Below, piece by piece: positions 37,301 through 52,300 of a stretch of DNA of 64,000 nucleotides (position 1 is its first letter; the number at the start of each line of letters is the position of its first letter). The position numbers and the translations under genes were made by a program. The DNA is from Enterorhabdus sp. P55 (GTDB lineage Bacteria; Actinomycetota; Coriobacteriia; Coriobacteriales; Eggerthellaceae): assembly GCF_009911695.1 (NCBI RefSeq), contig NZ_QWKK01000003.1, forward strand, positions 1-64,000, read 5' to 3'. The notes under the pieces are model-generated. The model did not search any database. It was given only the letters and a program-made list of their open reading frames with translations, and was not told the DNA's origin.

Positions 37301-40300
37301 TGAGCGCCGACCAGATGGCGGCCCTGGGCTTCGAGGGCTACGAGCCCGACAACTGCGGCGACCCGCAGATCTCGCAGATCCTGCCCTTCGTGGAGGGCTA
37401 CGCCGAGGCCGAGCTGGCCGGGCGCCCGCTCACCTACGTGAGCTACGAGGACCTGCAGAAGGACGCGGCCAGCGCCAGGCCCCAGTTCGCGTACTTCGAC
37501 TGGGATTACACGAGCCAGGCCTCCGGTAGCCTCAACGCCACCAACATCAACGACAAGACGCCCATCTGGACCTACTACCTGGCCGACATGACCGACTTCC
37601 TCGATGTGGAGAAGGTCGTTACCAGCCAGTCCTCCTCCACGCCGCGCCTGAACGACACCTCGGTGGGCGGCGACTTCCTCATGCGCGACAAGGCCGGCAG
37701 CCTCGACCCGAACACGGGCGAGCCCGTCATGCCCGAGCGCAAGTTCATGAGCTGGCAGTTCACCGGCCAGCGCACCACCTTCGAGGAGAACGGCGAGACC
37801 TTCACCGAGACCGACCGCGGCGTGCTGCGCCCCGGCCAGGGCCTGGTGGTGGAGCTGCTCATGCCCATCGACAGCTCCAACAACGACCTGCTCTCCGAGG
37901 ACCTGCTCATGACCTCGGCCTACGGCTACAAGCCGGGCAACTTCATGCCCTTCACGCCGTCCGCGTCCTCCAACGACGGCTCCACCCGCGGCCTGGTGTC
38001 CGACACCCGCGACGTGAACATGGACGGCCAGCGCAGCCAGTCGATGATCATGATGCAGCTCAAGGCCCTCGAGTTCGAGGCGCAGGGCACGCTCAACATC
38101 ACCAAGACGGTGACGAGCGCCATCGAGGCCCTCACCGACCTGGCGGCCGTGCCCGAGGGCTCCAGCTACACCTATCACGCCAACATCCTCAACAACGACG
38201 GCGACGAGAAGAAGGCCCAGAACTTCAAGGACATCGTCTTCTACGACATCCTGCCCTACGCGGGCGACAACAAGATCCTCGCCTCCAACGGCGGCGACGC
38301 GTCCTCGCGCGGCTCCAAGTGGAACGGCGTGGTGACCGACCTCGACTCCATCCAGGTGAAGCGCTTCTCCGCCAGCACCGCCTACGGCCTGCCGGCCGAC
38401 GGCCAGGTGCTCGAGGACGGCAACCAGATCGAGATCTGGGTGGGCCCCTACACCGAGGACGAGAACGGCGTGCTCCAGGCGGGCGTGCCCGACGACCTCA
38501 TGTGGCTCTACGACAAGACCGAGAAGTACACCTACGGGCCTAAGTTCCCCACGCCCGAGGAGCAGATGAAGCCCGGCTTCGACCTGAACGCGACGCTGCC
38601 CGACGGCACTCCCAAGTGGGATATGACCGACTTCGAGAAGCGCGAGGACACGGTCTACGAGACCATCGAGGCCATGCGCCTGGGCGAGTCCGGCATCGTG
38701 GACGGCCAGTACCAGGAGATCATGAGCGCCGATGAGAAGAAGCGCGCCTGCGGCCTCATCCCGCTCTCCGAGCTCAAGGAGTACGTGGACAGCCATCCCG
38801 AGCGCGAGACGGAGCTCACCTACGGGCTGCGCGCCGTGTGGGTGCAGGCCGTCCAGAGCGTCATCGTGCCGCCGCGCGGCTACGTGCGCCTGATGGTGGA
38901 CCTGACCGCCCCGCTCAACCTGCCCAAGTACCTGGGCGACAAGGAGAAGAAGCCCAACGACATCCTCTCCGACAAGGAGGCCACCGAGGACGCCAAGCGC
39001 CGCGCCATGGAGATGCTGGCCGTGCAGCAGACCAACACCTTCGTGCCGCGCGTCAACCAGACCGACATCGTGAGCAAGGAGTCGGTGTACAAGGAGGAGA
39101 GCCCCGAGGCGGGCGCCTTCGTCGACGCGCCTGACGGCCGCGGCTACATCGGCGACTACGTGTGGCTCGACGCCGACTGGTCGCAGACGCCCGAGGACGA
39201 CGTGGCCGGCTTCCAGACCGACAAGGACGGAAAGCCCGTCCTCGACGCCGACGGCCACGTGGTGGGCAGCGCCTACCAGGAGAGCGCCAACGGCCGCCGC
39301 CTCATCCGCGGCGAGACCCGCGTCATGGACGACGCCGGCAACGTGACGAGCACGCCCTTCGACAACTCCGTCACCGTCAAGGACGGCAAGGAGGTCACGC
39401 GCTTCACCGATCTGGACTACGACGGCCAGGTGGAGGATCCCGGCATCAACGGCGTGAAGGTGGAGCTGCTCAACGAGTACGGCCACCCGGTCAACCGCGA
39501 CGGCGAGGTGGTCAAGCTCGTCAACAACCAGGGCACCAACTACCAGAACCGCTGGGTTGTCTGCGACGCCCGCTCCGGCGAGCCGCAGCGCGACGCGTGG
39601 GGCAACTACATCAACGCCGACTCCGGCGCGCCGTGCGTGGCCTACACCCAGACCGACTACTACGGCAACACCGGCCACTTCATCTTCTCCAACCTGGAGC
39701 CGGGCAACTACCGCCTGCGCTACACGTTCCCGGAGGAGTTCTACAACTTCTCGCCCACGGCCAAGACCATCGGCGACCAGTCGGTGTACGTCAACGCCAA
39801 CGACACGGAGCTCACCATCGAGCGCGTGGAGAAGGACGCCGCCAAGGGCATCGACGCGGCGCTCATCATCACCACGGGCAGCGTGCGCGTGAACGCAGTC
39901 GAGTACGACAAGGAGCACTACGGCTCCCCGAACTACGACGAGTCCATCCACCGCGCCTACGACCAGGCCATGACCTCGATGAAGCTGGGCGTGGCCCAGG
40001 GCATCACCTTCGAGGGCGTCACCTTCCGCGACGACATCCTGGCTACGGGCGACTTGGAGGACGTGACTGAGATCAACTCGCTGCTCGACTCCGTCAACAC
40101 CGGCGACGGCGAGGGCCTTGCCCAGATGCAGGGCGCCACGGCCGTGGAGGAGAAGCGCCTCGAGGGCATCCGCGTCAACGTGTACGAGTACCATCAGGAC
40201 ACGGGCACCATCGACTCGCGCATCGCCACGGACGCCGACGGCAACCTGGCCTCCATCGTCACCGACGAGACCGGCTTCTTCCGGTTCCGCCTGAAGGCCG

Positions 40301-43300
40301 GCACGCAGTACGTCATCAAGACCTCCGACACGGTGCAGAACCGCCTCATCAAGCCCACGCTCAACACGTGGAGCCATGACCCGCTCGAGTACCCGCAGAA
40401 GGGCGTCTACTACGACGGCACCGCGGCGCTCGTGGGCGACAACGACCTGCGCTACGTGTCCGGCTCGGCCCGCACCTATCCCATCGAGGCGGAGATCCCG
40501 CTCGACGAGAACGGCGTGGCCATCTACGAGGACTACCTCAACCAGTGGATGGGCTACCAGCGCCAGAGCAAGCTGGCCCTGGGCTACGTCGACGGCACCA
40601 AGGGCTACCTGGGCGACAACGTGTGGAACGACGAGAACTACGACGGCATCCAGCAGCCCCACGAGGAGGGCATCGGCCAGGGCCCGAAGAACGGCGGCGT
40701 GCGCGTGAAGATGGAGACGTGGTACTACGCGCCCAAGGAGTTCACGGTCGAGTCTGTCCAGAAGGTGGACGAGAAGGGCCAGCCTGTCTGGGAGAAGGAC
40801 GAAGAGGGTAACATCAAGCTCGACCCGGCCACCAAGGACGACCCGCCGTACTACGGCAAGATCCCCGTCATGGAGGACAAGGTCACGGCCAGCGACGAGT
40901 ACGAGTGGTTCCTGCTGCCCGGCGACGATCTGCGCGAGGCGTGGACGGGCGACGCGGCCGCGGCTGGCACCTACCTGTTCCGCGACGTGAGCACGTTCGT
41001 GGTCGACCCGCGTGACACCCGCGACTTGGAGGAGGACTACAAGACCAAGCGCCTGGCGGGCTACCGCCTGCGCATCGACCAGGACGACCTGATGAGCCTG
41101 GACGAGGACTACGCCGTCACCGTGCGTGACGCCCTCATCAAGGACGAGAACGGCATCGCCCTGGGCAACGCCATCGACTCGGATTCCGACCTCATGACCA
41201 AGCCGGTGGAGACCGCCGTGCTGCGCCAGGCCGGCGACGACCAGGCCGAGGACGGCACCAACGCCGCGGGCGAGACCGTGCTCACCTACTACCTGAACGA
41301 GCGCGGCTCGCAGGCTGAGGCCGGCACGTTCGCCGACGCCGACGGCAACCAGTTCATCGTGCTGTCGAGCATCGGCCAGCAGACGTCCGACCCGACGCCC
41401 TTCACCGAGATGACCGAGGGCGCCACGGGCCAGCGCGTCACCTACAAGACCACCTACGTCAACGAGACCGATACGGCCCAGGACATCACGATGATCGACC
41501 CGTACCCGACGGGCGATGACGTGACCGTGGTGGCCGGCACGCCGTCGTGCGACTACGCCGGCGCCACGTTCAACCCGAGCGTGCCCGACGCCGAGGGCAA
41601 CCTGACGGCCCAGTGGTCGGGCATCCACCTGAACCCGGGCGAGTCGGTAACGGTGCAGATCACCTACGAGCTGACGGTGGTCAAGACCATCACGCACACC
41701 GTCCGCATCAGCGGCGTCGGCGACGCCGAGGTGGAGACCAACGCCGTGAGCCACAAGGTCAAGCGCGACATCGAGGCGCTCAAGCCCTCGCTGCCCGAGC
41801 TCATGGGATCGTCGCGTGACGACCGCGAGATCAAGGTGTATGACGAGAACACCGGCGCCCTCGTGGAGACCAAGCGTCCGGACATCCCCACGCCGGGCGT
41901 GACGGGGAAGAGCTACGCCGCCGCCAAGGCCGCCCTGGAGGATCTCGGCCTGCACGTCGGCCGCATCACCGTGCGCACGACGCTGCCCGACGGCGTGGCA
42001 AGCGCCGCCGTGGGCTCGGTGGTGGCGCAGCAGCCCGCCGCCGGCTCCCTCAAGTACGCGGGCGCGCCGATCAACCTGACCATCTACGATCCGAGCGGGT
42101 CGAACGCGGCCTACCCGACGGAGCGCTACGCCGACACCGCGGCGGTGGAGAAGGCGCTCGACGATCTGTACGCCGACGTGCGCGACTACCAGACCGTCCT
42201 CAACGCCAACCCCGATCCGAAAGATCCGCCCACGCCCGAGTCGCTCGACCCGGCCGGCTACACGTGGGACAAGTTCCTGCCCGAAGGCGTGACCACCTCG
42301 ACGGCCACGGCCGAGCAGAAGGCCCAGGCCGAGGCTGACGCCCTTGCGGGCTGGAACGCCGACTGGCAGAAGTTCCTGAGCGAGTGGTACGAGGTGCTCG
42401 GCTTCAGCTACTACGACGCCGACGGCAAGCTCGTCTCGCCCACGCCGTCCACCAACGCCTCTGCCGACGCGGCGGCGGGCCAGTACGGCCAGCCGTGCCG
42501 TGAGTACAACATCGTGCTCGGCAAGGACGCCAAGAGCGTGACCAAGGACGCGTGGGAGATCTACCAGATGGCCTACGCCTCTGCCGATGAGCGTCCGGCC
42601 GGCTACAAGTTCTTCGTGACCGGCGGCGGCATCACCATGGAGCTGGAGACCCCCGACTTCGTGGGCTACGAGGACATCTACAAGGAGATGCGCGTTCGCT
42701 ACCTGAAGGCCAAGGCCGACTACGACGTGGCCAACGACCTGTACACCGCGCTCAACAACGAGTACACCGACTACAAGGCGCGCTGGCGCTTCTACCTGGC
42801 CGAGAAGGCCGAGTACGAGGCCGAGGAGGACTACGGCTCCGGCAAGATGCTCAACGGCCTGCCCGTGTCCGACAACGCGGCCGGCGCCACCATCTACAAC
42901 CTGGGCGACGCCGCGCGCCTCTACAACTGGGATGCCGGCCTGACCGAGGTGCCGCGCTCCACCATCAACGGCTTCATCTGGGACGACTCCTACCACGGTG
43001 CCGTGGACGGGGTCGACGACGCGGCCCTGCGCGAGCGCGCCTACAACGGCGTGCGTGACGAGGCCGTCCTGGCCGACGATGGCACCACCGTCGTGGCTGA
43101 GGCCGAGCCCGGCCTGGCCGACCAGGTGCTCTACCTGACCCAGTGGTACTACGTGCCCTTCGCCGACGGCGACGACTTCCACTTCACCACCCGTGACTGG
43201 AACGCGATGACCGCCGACGAGCAGGCGGCCGCCCTGGCCGCCGCGGGCGTGACCGACAAGCACACTACCGCCGACTGGGAGCTGGCGACCGACGGCTCCG

Positions 43301-46300
43301 GCCTGTGGGTGCGCAGCCTCACCTTCGGCACCGACAAGGCCACCGGCGCCTGGAAGCGCGAGATGGTGCCTGCCGTGGACGAGATGGGCAACCCCATCTT
43401 CAAGGACGACGGCACCCAGGACACCATGCGCCAGGAGACCCTGATGGGCCCGCGTTCCACCGGCTCGTGGCAGGTGGAGGGCAAGGACGGCGTCATCGCC
43501 GTCAAGTCCGACGGCGTGAAGACCATTGAGACCCCGCGCGTGGACGCCAACGGCAACCCGGTGCTCGACAACGAGGGCAACCCCATCATCGACGTCACCT
43601 ACGACGACAGCACCGTGGGCACCTACGCCTTCGACGAGCTGCCGGCTGCCTATACGTCTGCGGGCGGCGTGCACTACCTGGCGTCCTACCGCGTGGAGCT
43701 GGGCGAGTTCAACCAGGAGGACACGCGCGGCGACGCGGCCAGCGCCTCCGACGACGAGCAGTGGCTGCTCACCCGCTACCACGAGGGCGAGAGCGCCGAT
43801 GCCGACTCCGACGCCAACGGCGGCGCTGACGCCAGCGCCGTCAAGCCCGGCGCGGGCGGCGGCGTGGCCTTCACCGCGCAGGACACGGTAACCACCCTGG
43901 CCGGTGCCGAGAAGGACGGCGTGCGCGCCCACAGCGGCCACATCATCGTGGCCGGCGCGAGCAACGACACGAGCTGCTCCAACGTGGATCCGAGCACCAC
44001 CGCCATCGACCTGCAGGCCTCCAAGGTGACCATCCCCGTCTCCGACGTGCTGAACGTGGCGGCTCCCGCCCAGGGCGCCGACGCCGACCTGCTGGTGAGC
44101 CGCGAGGAGTACGTGACCTACGACTGGCTCACCTACCGCCAGACCGTCGACGAGAACGGCGACGTGGTGCTGGATGAGGACGGCGAGCCGCTCCAGGTGA
44201 TCCACGGCGGTGACGCCGGCGAGGTCAAGCCGCCCACGCAGTCCATCACCGGCGTGGTGTGGAACGACGCCGACAACGACGGCATGCGCGGCACCAAGGG
44301 CGCCGACGGCGCCTGGACCGGCCTGGCCGAGGGCGAGGAGCTGCTGCCCGGCGTCCAGCTGACGCTCGAGCGCTACTACCAGGTGGTCGGCGACCCGCAG
44401 GCCACGTGGACCTACGACCCGACGTGGGCGGTGAACGACGGCGCCTACCAGGCCGACCCGACCGTGGGCCTGCTGGGCGACAACCACTACGGCGCCACCC
44501 CGGCGCCGGCGCCCGCGCCTGACGACGCGGACGACCCGGATGCGCCGGCCACCCGTGAGGGCGAGGGCGAGGGCGACGCGGGCGACGAGCCCGAGCAGCC
44601 CGCGGCGGCCACCCACAACACGGTGACCGACGAGAACGGTGCCTATCGCTTCGACAACCTGAAGACCCAGGGCTGGCTGGACGTGCCCGTGGCCGCTGCT
44701 CCCGACGCGGAGGGCGAGGGCCCGGCTGCCAAGGCCGACGAGCCCGCCGCCACCGAGCGCAAGCGCGTGGTCTTCGGCTACAAGGTGCGCGTGACCGATT
44801 CCGACTGGTGGAACCGCTACTGGGGCACGGCCAAGTACCTGCAGGGTGACAGCTACGCGCTGGCGTCTGAGGACTGGGCGGCCGACTCCGACCTGATCCA
44901 CGAGGACGGCTACCTGATGGCCCGCGCCGAGGACGGCACGCCGGAGGAGGTGACGGTGCTGCTCGACGTGGCCACCGGATCATCCCCGACGGTCAACGAC
45001 GCGGTGGTGGCCAACGCCAACAACGCCAACATGAACACCGGCGACCGCTACGGCGATGACGGCCGCTACGGCACGACCGCCCGCCCGGGCGCGGGCTCTG
45101 CGGTGCCCGCCGTGCTGACCACCAACGCCGCCGCGGCGGCGGGCGCGGCCTTCGAGGCCACGACCACCTACGACCTGGCCCGCGGCGCCGACCGCGCCGG
45201 CAACGACGCCGGCTTCCGCGAGCCTGCCTTCGAGTCTGTGGAGGGCATCGTCTGGAACGACGCCGACTACGACGGCCTGTACGAGCCCGACGCGGGCACG
45301 GCCACGGCTGCCGACGACGCCGACGGCGACGGCTCGGGTGATGCCGACCCCGTCCCGGCCGAGCAGGGCCTGGCCGGCAAGCGCGTCATCCTCAAGCAGT
45401 GGTTCTGGGCCCCCGTGGCCGTGGAGCCCGCGGAGCCGGAGGTGCCCGAGGTGCCGGCGACCCGCACGGGCCGCGTGGCCGACGACGCCGACGATGAGGG
45501 CGCGGATGCGGAGAAGAAGCCGCACGTGCTGACCGCCGCCGAGCTGGCTGCGGCCGACCCGGATACCTATAAGTGGCAGTGGGTGCTGAACGAGGACTTC
45601 GGCGCCGACAACTACACCCAGGCCATCGGCTCGACGGCCGTGGGCGACGCCACGCTGCCCCACGCGCTGACGAGCGCTATCCCCCAGGCTACCCATGATG
45701 ACGCCCTCGGCGCCGTCTGGACGCTCACCGAGGGAGACGCTGCCGGCGCGACGGCGGGCCGTTACGCCTTCGGCAGCCTGCCCGCCCGCTACGTGCTCGA
45801 CCGCCGCGCCGAGGGCGCGGACGTGGCGCATCCCGCCACCGAGTACCTGGCCGGCTACACGCTGGAGGTGCTCGGCGGGGCCGAGAGCGCCGATGCGGAG
45901 GCCATCGCCGGCCTGCCCGCCACCCTGCTCCAGCAGGGCGCGGCCGACGCCGACAACTCCAAGGCCATCAGCGCCCTTGAGGCCAAGGCCGACAAGCTCA
46001 ACTTCTCCGACTACGAGGACGGCAACTACCCGATTCGCTGGAACGAGATGACCGTCCAGGTGACCGACGGCGAGGACACCGAGAAGGCTACCCTTGACGG
46101 CAAGCTGATCCTGGCCGCCCAGGCCCTGGCCCAGCCGCTGGCCGCCGATGCCCCCGCGGGCGCCGAGGCCACGCGCGACGCCGCCTCCGGCACGCGCAAC
46201 GACGCGTCCCTGGCCGCGAGCCGCGGCACCCAGGCCCAGTACTACGTGCGCGAGACCCGCGCCGCCGCTGTGGCCGGCCAAGCCGCCGGCGCCGAGGTGG

Positions 46301-49300
46301 CCGCCCATGGCGACCAGACCGTGGTGTACGACTTCAGCCGCGCCCAGTCCGACACCCGCATGAACGCGGGCTTCGGCGAGTACGGCTACACCACCGTGTC
46401 CGGCAAGCTGTGGCAGGATCAGAACTTCGACGGCATCCTCAACCAGGGCGAGGAGCTCATCCCGCAGGGGACGCTCTCCATCACCCAGTGGTTCTTCGTG
46501 CCCAACGGCACGCTGCTCGACAACGGCAGCGACCTTCTGGCCGCGCTGCGCGCCGACGCGGCCAGCGCCGACCCGCACTTCGTGCTGGACGAGAAGACCG
46601 ACCCGGCCCATGGCGTGTGGGTGCGCGCCCTTGACGAGCGCACCACCTTCGCCCGCAAGGACGTGACCACCGATGCCGCCGGCGCCTACGCCTTCAAGCA
46701 GCTGCCGAGCTTCATCTACGTGAAGGGCGCGGCCACCGCGGCCGACCCGGATGATGCCGACGCGGCCATCACCAACAGCTTCCAGGTGCTCCAGCCCAAT
46801 GACACGACGGGCGTCGAGGGGGCCGCCAACGCCAACGAGGCCGATGACGCCTCCATCGACCAGCTGTTCATGGCGGCCTACCGCCTGACGCTGGCCGACA
46901 CCGCGCCGGACTACTCGCTCACCACCGCGCACGTGGGCATCAACGTGGGCGACAAGAACCTCGGCAACCTGAGCAGCATCGTCGTGCCCCGCTCGACGCT
47001 CGAGGGCTCGGACTCCGACGGCGTGCGCCAGGACGGCGACCGCGTGATCCAGGTGATCCCCGAGTACTTCGACAACTCGTGGAACGCCGAGCACACCTTC
47101 GACGAGTACGACAAGAACACCGACGACGCCTACCAGAACGACGACCGCAACCAGAAGGGCGAGGACGCCGCCGGCAAGCCGAGCAAGTGGCGCACCGACG
47201 GCTACGTCATCGTGTCGGCCAAGGGCTCCATGCACAACTCCGACACGGTGGGCGAGGGCGACGACGCCGTGACCACCGACTACCGCACCTACCAGTACGA
47301 GCAGGTGTACAACGGCGTGCGCTACGACGTGCCGCGCCCGATGCTCGCGCAGCACGGCGGCGACGTGGGCCTTATCAAGATCCCGCGGAGCAGCCTGACC
47401 GGCAGCGTGTGGGACGACACGGGCAGCCGCGTGTGGGACGACCCGGCCAAGACCGGCTTCACCGACGCCTTCGCCTACGACTACGCCACCGGCTACAACG
47501 GCGTCAAGGACGACGGCGAGTCCGGCATCCCCGGCCAGACCGTCTACCTGACGCAGTGGTACTGGGTGCCCGACCAGAAGAGCACCGGCGCCCAGTCCGG
47601 TGAGGGCGAGTGGGTGCGCAACGAGCAGTTCGGCAGCGACACCTACACGTCCAACCTGCGCCGCAAGGCCGACGGCGAGGCCGTGGCGCCCTACGCCACC
47701 GACCGCGCCACGGGCCTGCCGCTCGCGTACCAGTCCGTCAACCCGGACGGCACCGATGCGTCGGCCGGCATCCTCAAGGTGACCACCGATGCCGACGGCC
47801 GGTGGACCGTGGACGGCCTGCCCACCGTGTACGTGACCGAGAACGACGAGTACTACCTGGCCGCGTACCGTACCGAGCTGGCCGACCTGTACCGCGAGCC
47901 CGGCTCCAACGCCGTGGACGGCACCGACAACGACTGGTCGCTCACGCGTTACCATGACACCGGCGCCGCGGCGGGCCATCCGGCCGTGAACGCCGTGGTG
48001 AACGGCTCGAATTCCGTGGACGCCGACTCCGACGTGGCCGCCGCCGTCAAGACCGACGGCACCGCGGGCACGGCCGGCGGCATGGTCATCGCCAGCCGCG
48101 TGGCCGACACCACGGCGGGCGCCGCCTCCGACGGCACCGGGGCCGACCCGGCCACCGATGCCAACCGTACCACCCGCAGCCATGACGGCCAGGTCATCCT
48201 GGCCCAGGCCGCCCAGGCTGACAAGAACGTGAACGCCCACATCACCCTGCCTGCGGGCGAGGGCATGGGGCCGCAGGCCGAGACCTACGACTGGATCATG
48301 GACCCCGACACGGTGGACGTGGACGGCACCGCGGTAGCCGTGCCCGTCCAGGCCGGCGACGTGGGCCAGGTCCAGGCGCCGCGCCAGGCCATCAGCGGCT
48401 TTATGTGGATGGACGGCGACAACGCCGGCAACGGCAACGACGGCCTCTACGACGACGGCACCGTGAGCGGCACGGCCGAGACGCCCGTGGAGGGCCTGGC
48501 CGTGGCGCTGGAGCGCTACGTCATCACCGCCGAGCAGCAGGCCGACGGCAGCTTCGCCGTGGCTCCCGACGCCACGTGGGAGCGCGACGCCGACTGGGCC
48601 GACAACTGGGCGGCCTACGACGCCGACCCGACCGCGGGCCTGAGGAAGGGCCCGCTGAGCCGCACCGCCCAGACCGGCGCCGACGGCACTTTCAGCTTCG
48701 GCGACCTGCCGAGCCAGAAGTACACGCCGGGCGCCGAGCGCGAGGTGACCGAGACCATCGAGGGCGAGGACGGCCAGGTCGAGACGGTGACCCGCATCGA
48801 GCGCGACCCGGCCACCATCACCCTGTACGGCTATCGCCTGCGCGTCATCGACCCCACGTTCTGGGAGCGCAACCTCGGCGTGGCCAAGTACCGCCAGGGC
48901 GCGAAGGACGCCAACTACCAGGTGGACTCCGACCTCGTCTACGCCGACGGCTACCTCATGGCGCCGGGCGAGTACGACGTGCTGCTCAACGTGGTGAAGG
49001 CGGACAACGCGCCGGCCACCAACCGCGTGGAGGCGCCCAGCTCGAACAACTACAACCAGAACACCGCCGACCGCTACGCCCTGGCGGCCAGCCCTGACGC
49101 GGCTGCCCCGGCCGCCGGCGCCTACACGCCGGCCTCGGGCGTGACGCGCAACGACGCCTCCACCGCCAACGAGGTGACGGACGAGGGCTTCCTCGACTGG
49201 CACAACGTGGCCGCGGACGGCACCACGTCTACGCGCACCCTCGTCTACGACCTGGCGCTCGGCGTCGATCGCGCCTTCAACGACGCCGGCCTGCGCGAGC

Positions 49301-52300
49301 CGGTGAGCAACGCCATCGCCGGCGTGGTGTTCAACGACACCGACTACGACGGCACCACCCAGCGCGAGGTGACCGCCGACGACGGCACCGGCACCATCGT
49401 CACCACTACCGAGGACGAGCCCGGCTACGCCGGCAAGAAGGTCATCCTCAAGCAGTGGCTGTGGAACGCCGAGACCAGCGCGTGGGAGCAGAACACGAGC
49501 TTCGGCAACGACTACTACACCCAGGCGGGCGCCAACAAGAGCGCCAACGCCGACGCCACGGTCATCCCCGGCGCCACCTACGACGCGGCCCTGGGCGGCG
49601 TGTGGCTGCTGACGGACGCCGACGGCCGCTACGAGTTCGCCGGCCTGCCGGCGCGCCACGTGACGCCGCGCGCCACCACGGACGGCGTGACCGGCGCCGC
49701 CACGGAGCGCCTGGCCGGCTACACGGTGGAGGTGCTCGGCAACGACGCCACCGCCGAGCAGTCCATGAACGGCCTGCCCGCCACCCGCATGCAGGTGAAC
49801 TCCGCCGGCGAGGAGAGCTGGAGCATCGACCCGGCCACCGACCCCGTCAACTCCAACGTGGCCAGCGCCGCGCAGAACGCCGACGCCTCCTACGTGGCCG
49901 GCAACTACCCCGTGCGCTGGAACGAGCACACCACCCAGGCTGAGGCCACGGCCGCCGGCGCCACCGACGCCTTCGCCAAGGCCAGCCTGGAGGGCAAGAT
50001 CGTGCTGGCCGTGCCCACCACGGCCAACGCCGCCGAGGGCGCCATGACCGGCTTCGGCGCCACGCAGGACCAGTACCGCGTGCAGGCCACCGGCAAGGCC
50101 AAGGCGGACGACGCCGACGCCACGGTGGACGTGGACTTCGACTTCTCCGTCGGCTTCGACCAGCTGGCCATGAACGCCGGCTTCGGCCTGTTCGGCACGA
50201 CGAGCGTCTCCGGCCGCATCTGGCAGGACGACAACTTCAACGGCATCTTCGACGGCGCCACCGTGGACGGCTCCGGCAACACCATCGCCGGCGAGCCGCT
50301 CGTCGACGGCAAGATCGTCACGCTCACGCAGTGGTACTACGTGGAGGACGCCGACAAGGAGAACGACACCTTCGAGCCTGCCTCTGGCGAGCGCGTGGTG
50401 GCCGGTGCGCCGCTGCGCGAGGTGGAGGCAGACGGCAAGGTGGTCGGCGCCTGGATCCAGGTGCCCGGCTTCGTGCGCAGCGCCACCTCCGGCGCCGACG
50501 GCAACCTGGGCCACTACGGCTTCGACGGCCTGACGAGCTTCGTGTACGTGGAGGCCGAGGGCGGCAAGAACGTCGTCCGCCAGCCGGGCGCCAAGGCCGG
50601 CACCGACCCGCTCGAGAACGAGCACGAGGTGACTGCCGACAAGCTCTATATCACGTCCTACCGCCTGGTGCTGACCGAGATCGCGCCAGACTTCTCGCTG
50701 ACGCGCCCCTCCGTGGGCATCAAGGTGGAGACCGCCTCCGCGTCGGCCCCGGCGGCCGATGGCACCGTGACCGTCAACCGCACCGAGAAGCCGGCGACGG
50801 CACCGAGCAAGCCCGACGGCACCGACGGCGCGGGCAACCCCGTGACCGACGGCACCCTGGGCCGCGAGGACCTGGACTCCGACGCCATCCGCAACCCGGA
50901 CGGCACCATCGAGATCCGCGAGGAGTTCTTCGACGGCGTCCAGAGCCAGTGGCGCACCGACGGCTACGTGCTGACCGCCGACCACGCCCAGGCGGGCGAC
51001 GGCCACCAGTACGAGCTGGCCTACGGCTCCGGCGCGTCCGGCACCGTGACCTACGACGTGCCCGACCCGATGGGCGTCCAGCGCGGCGGCGACGTGGGCC
51101 TGTTCCGCGTGCCGCGCAGCTCCATCACCGGCGTGCTGTGGAACGACGCGTTCTTCGGCAGCGCTGATGCGCGCACCTACAACGGCATCCGCGACTCTCA
51201 GACCGTGGCGGCGCCCGACGGCACCACTACGGTGGAGGAGGAGCCCGGCATCGCCGGCGAGGCCGTCCTCATCACCCAGTGGTACTGGAAGGACGGCACG
51301 TGGGTGCAGAACACCCAGTTCGGCCTTGACCGCTACACCTCCAACCGCGACGACGTGAACCGCGTCGCGAGCGACCCGGTGGAGCCCGTCCTCTACGACG
51401 GCAACACCAAGGACGCCGCGGCGGGCAACGCCACGGGCACTGTGCTGGCCTACGTCTACGCTGATGCCAAGGGCAACGTCGTGGACGCCAAGGGCACGCT
51501 GCACACGGCGGCCACCGCCGGCGCCACGCGCGTCGACGGCGTGCTGGCCCTGGTCACCGCCGAGGACGGCACCTACTACTTCGACAACCTGCCGACGGCC
51601 TACGTGTCCGAGGATGACCAGCACTATCTGGCGGCCTACCGCCTGGAGCTGGCCGACGTGGAGCATAAGGAGAACACCGACGGCAGCGACAACCAGTGGC
51701 TGCTCACCCGCTACCACACCGATGAGACCGCCGACCGCGAGCTCGACTCCGACGCGGCCGACGTGACGGCCAAGGGCATCGCCGGCGGCATGGTCATCGG
51801 CGGCAGCTTCGAGGAGGGCGGCATCCAGACGCGGGCCAACGACGGCCAGGTCATCCTGGCTCAGGAGCGCGTGCTGCCCGCCGGCGCCATCACCAACGCC
51901 GACGGCTGCGTGAGCCTGCCCGCCGGCCAGGCCATGGACACCCTGGGCGGCCGCGTCTACGACTGGACGAAGGCAGCGCGCGGCACCGACGTGTTCGGCA
52001 ACGCCGACGTGGCCACCGTGCGCGGCGGTGACGTGGGCGAGACCCAGGCCCCCATCCAGAAGATCACCGGCCAGCTGTGGTTCGACGACTCCAACGACGG
52101 CATCCGCGACGCGTCCGAGGACCTGGCCGCGGGCCTGGACGTGACGCTCGAGCGCTACTACACGCTGGCCACGCTGAACGCGGACGGCACCTTCACGCTG
52201 CCGGCCGACGTGCAGTGGCTGCGCGACGACGAGTGGAACGCCGCCGACGGCGCCAAGTCCACGTGGGCGAGCGCCGCGCAGTGGGAGGCCTACGACAAGG

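Noticed and set aside
32014-44901. Minus-strand open frame of about 4,295 codons
   Set aside because: Same antisense shadow opposite FYT, SdrD B-like and PASTA modules; no independent coding signal.
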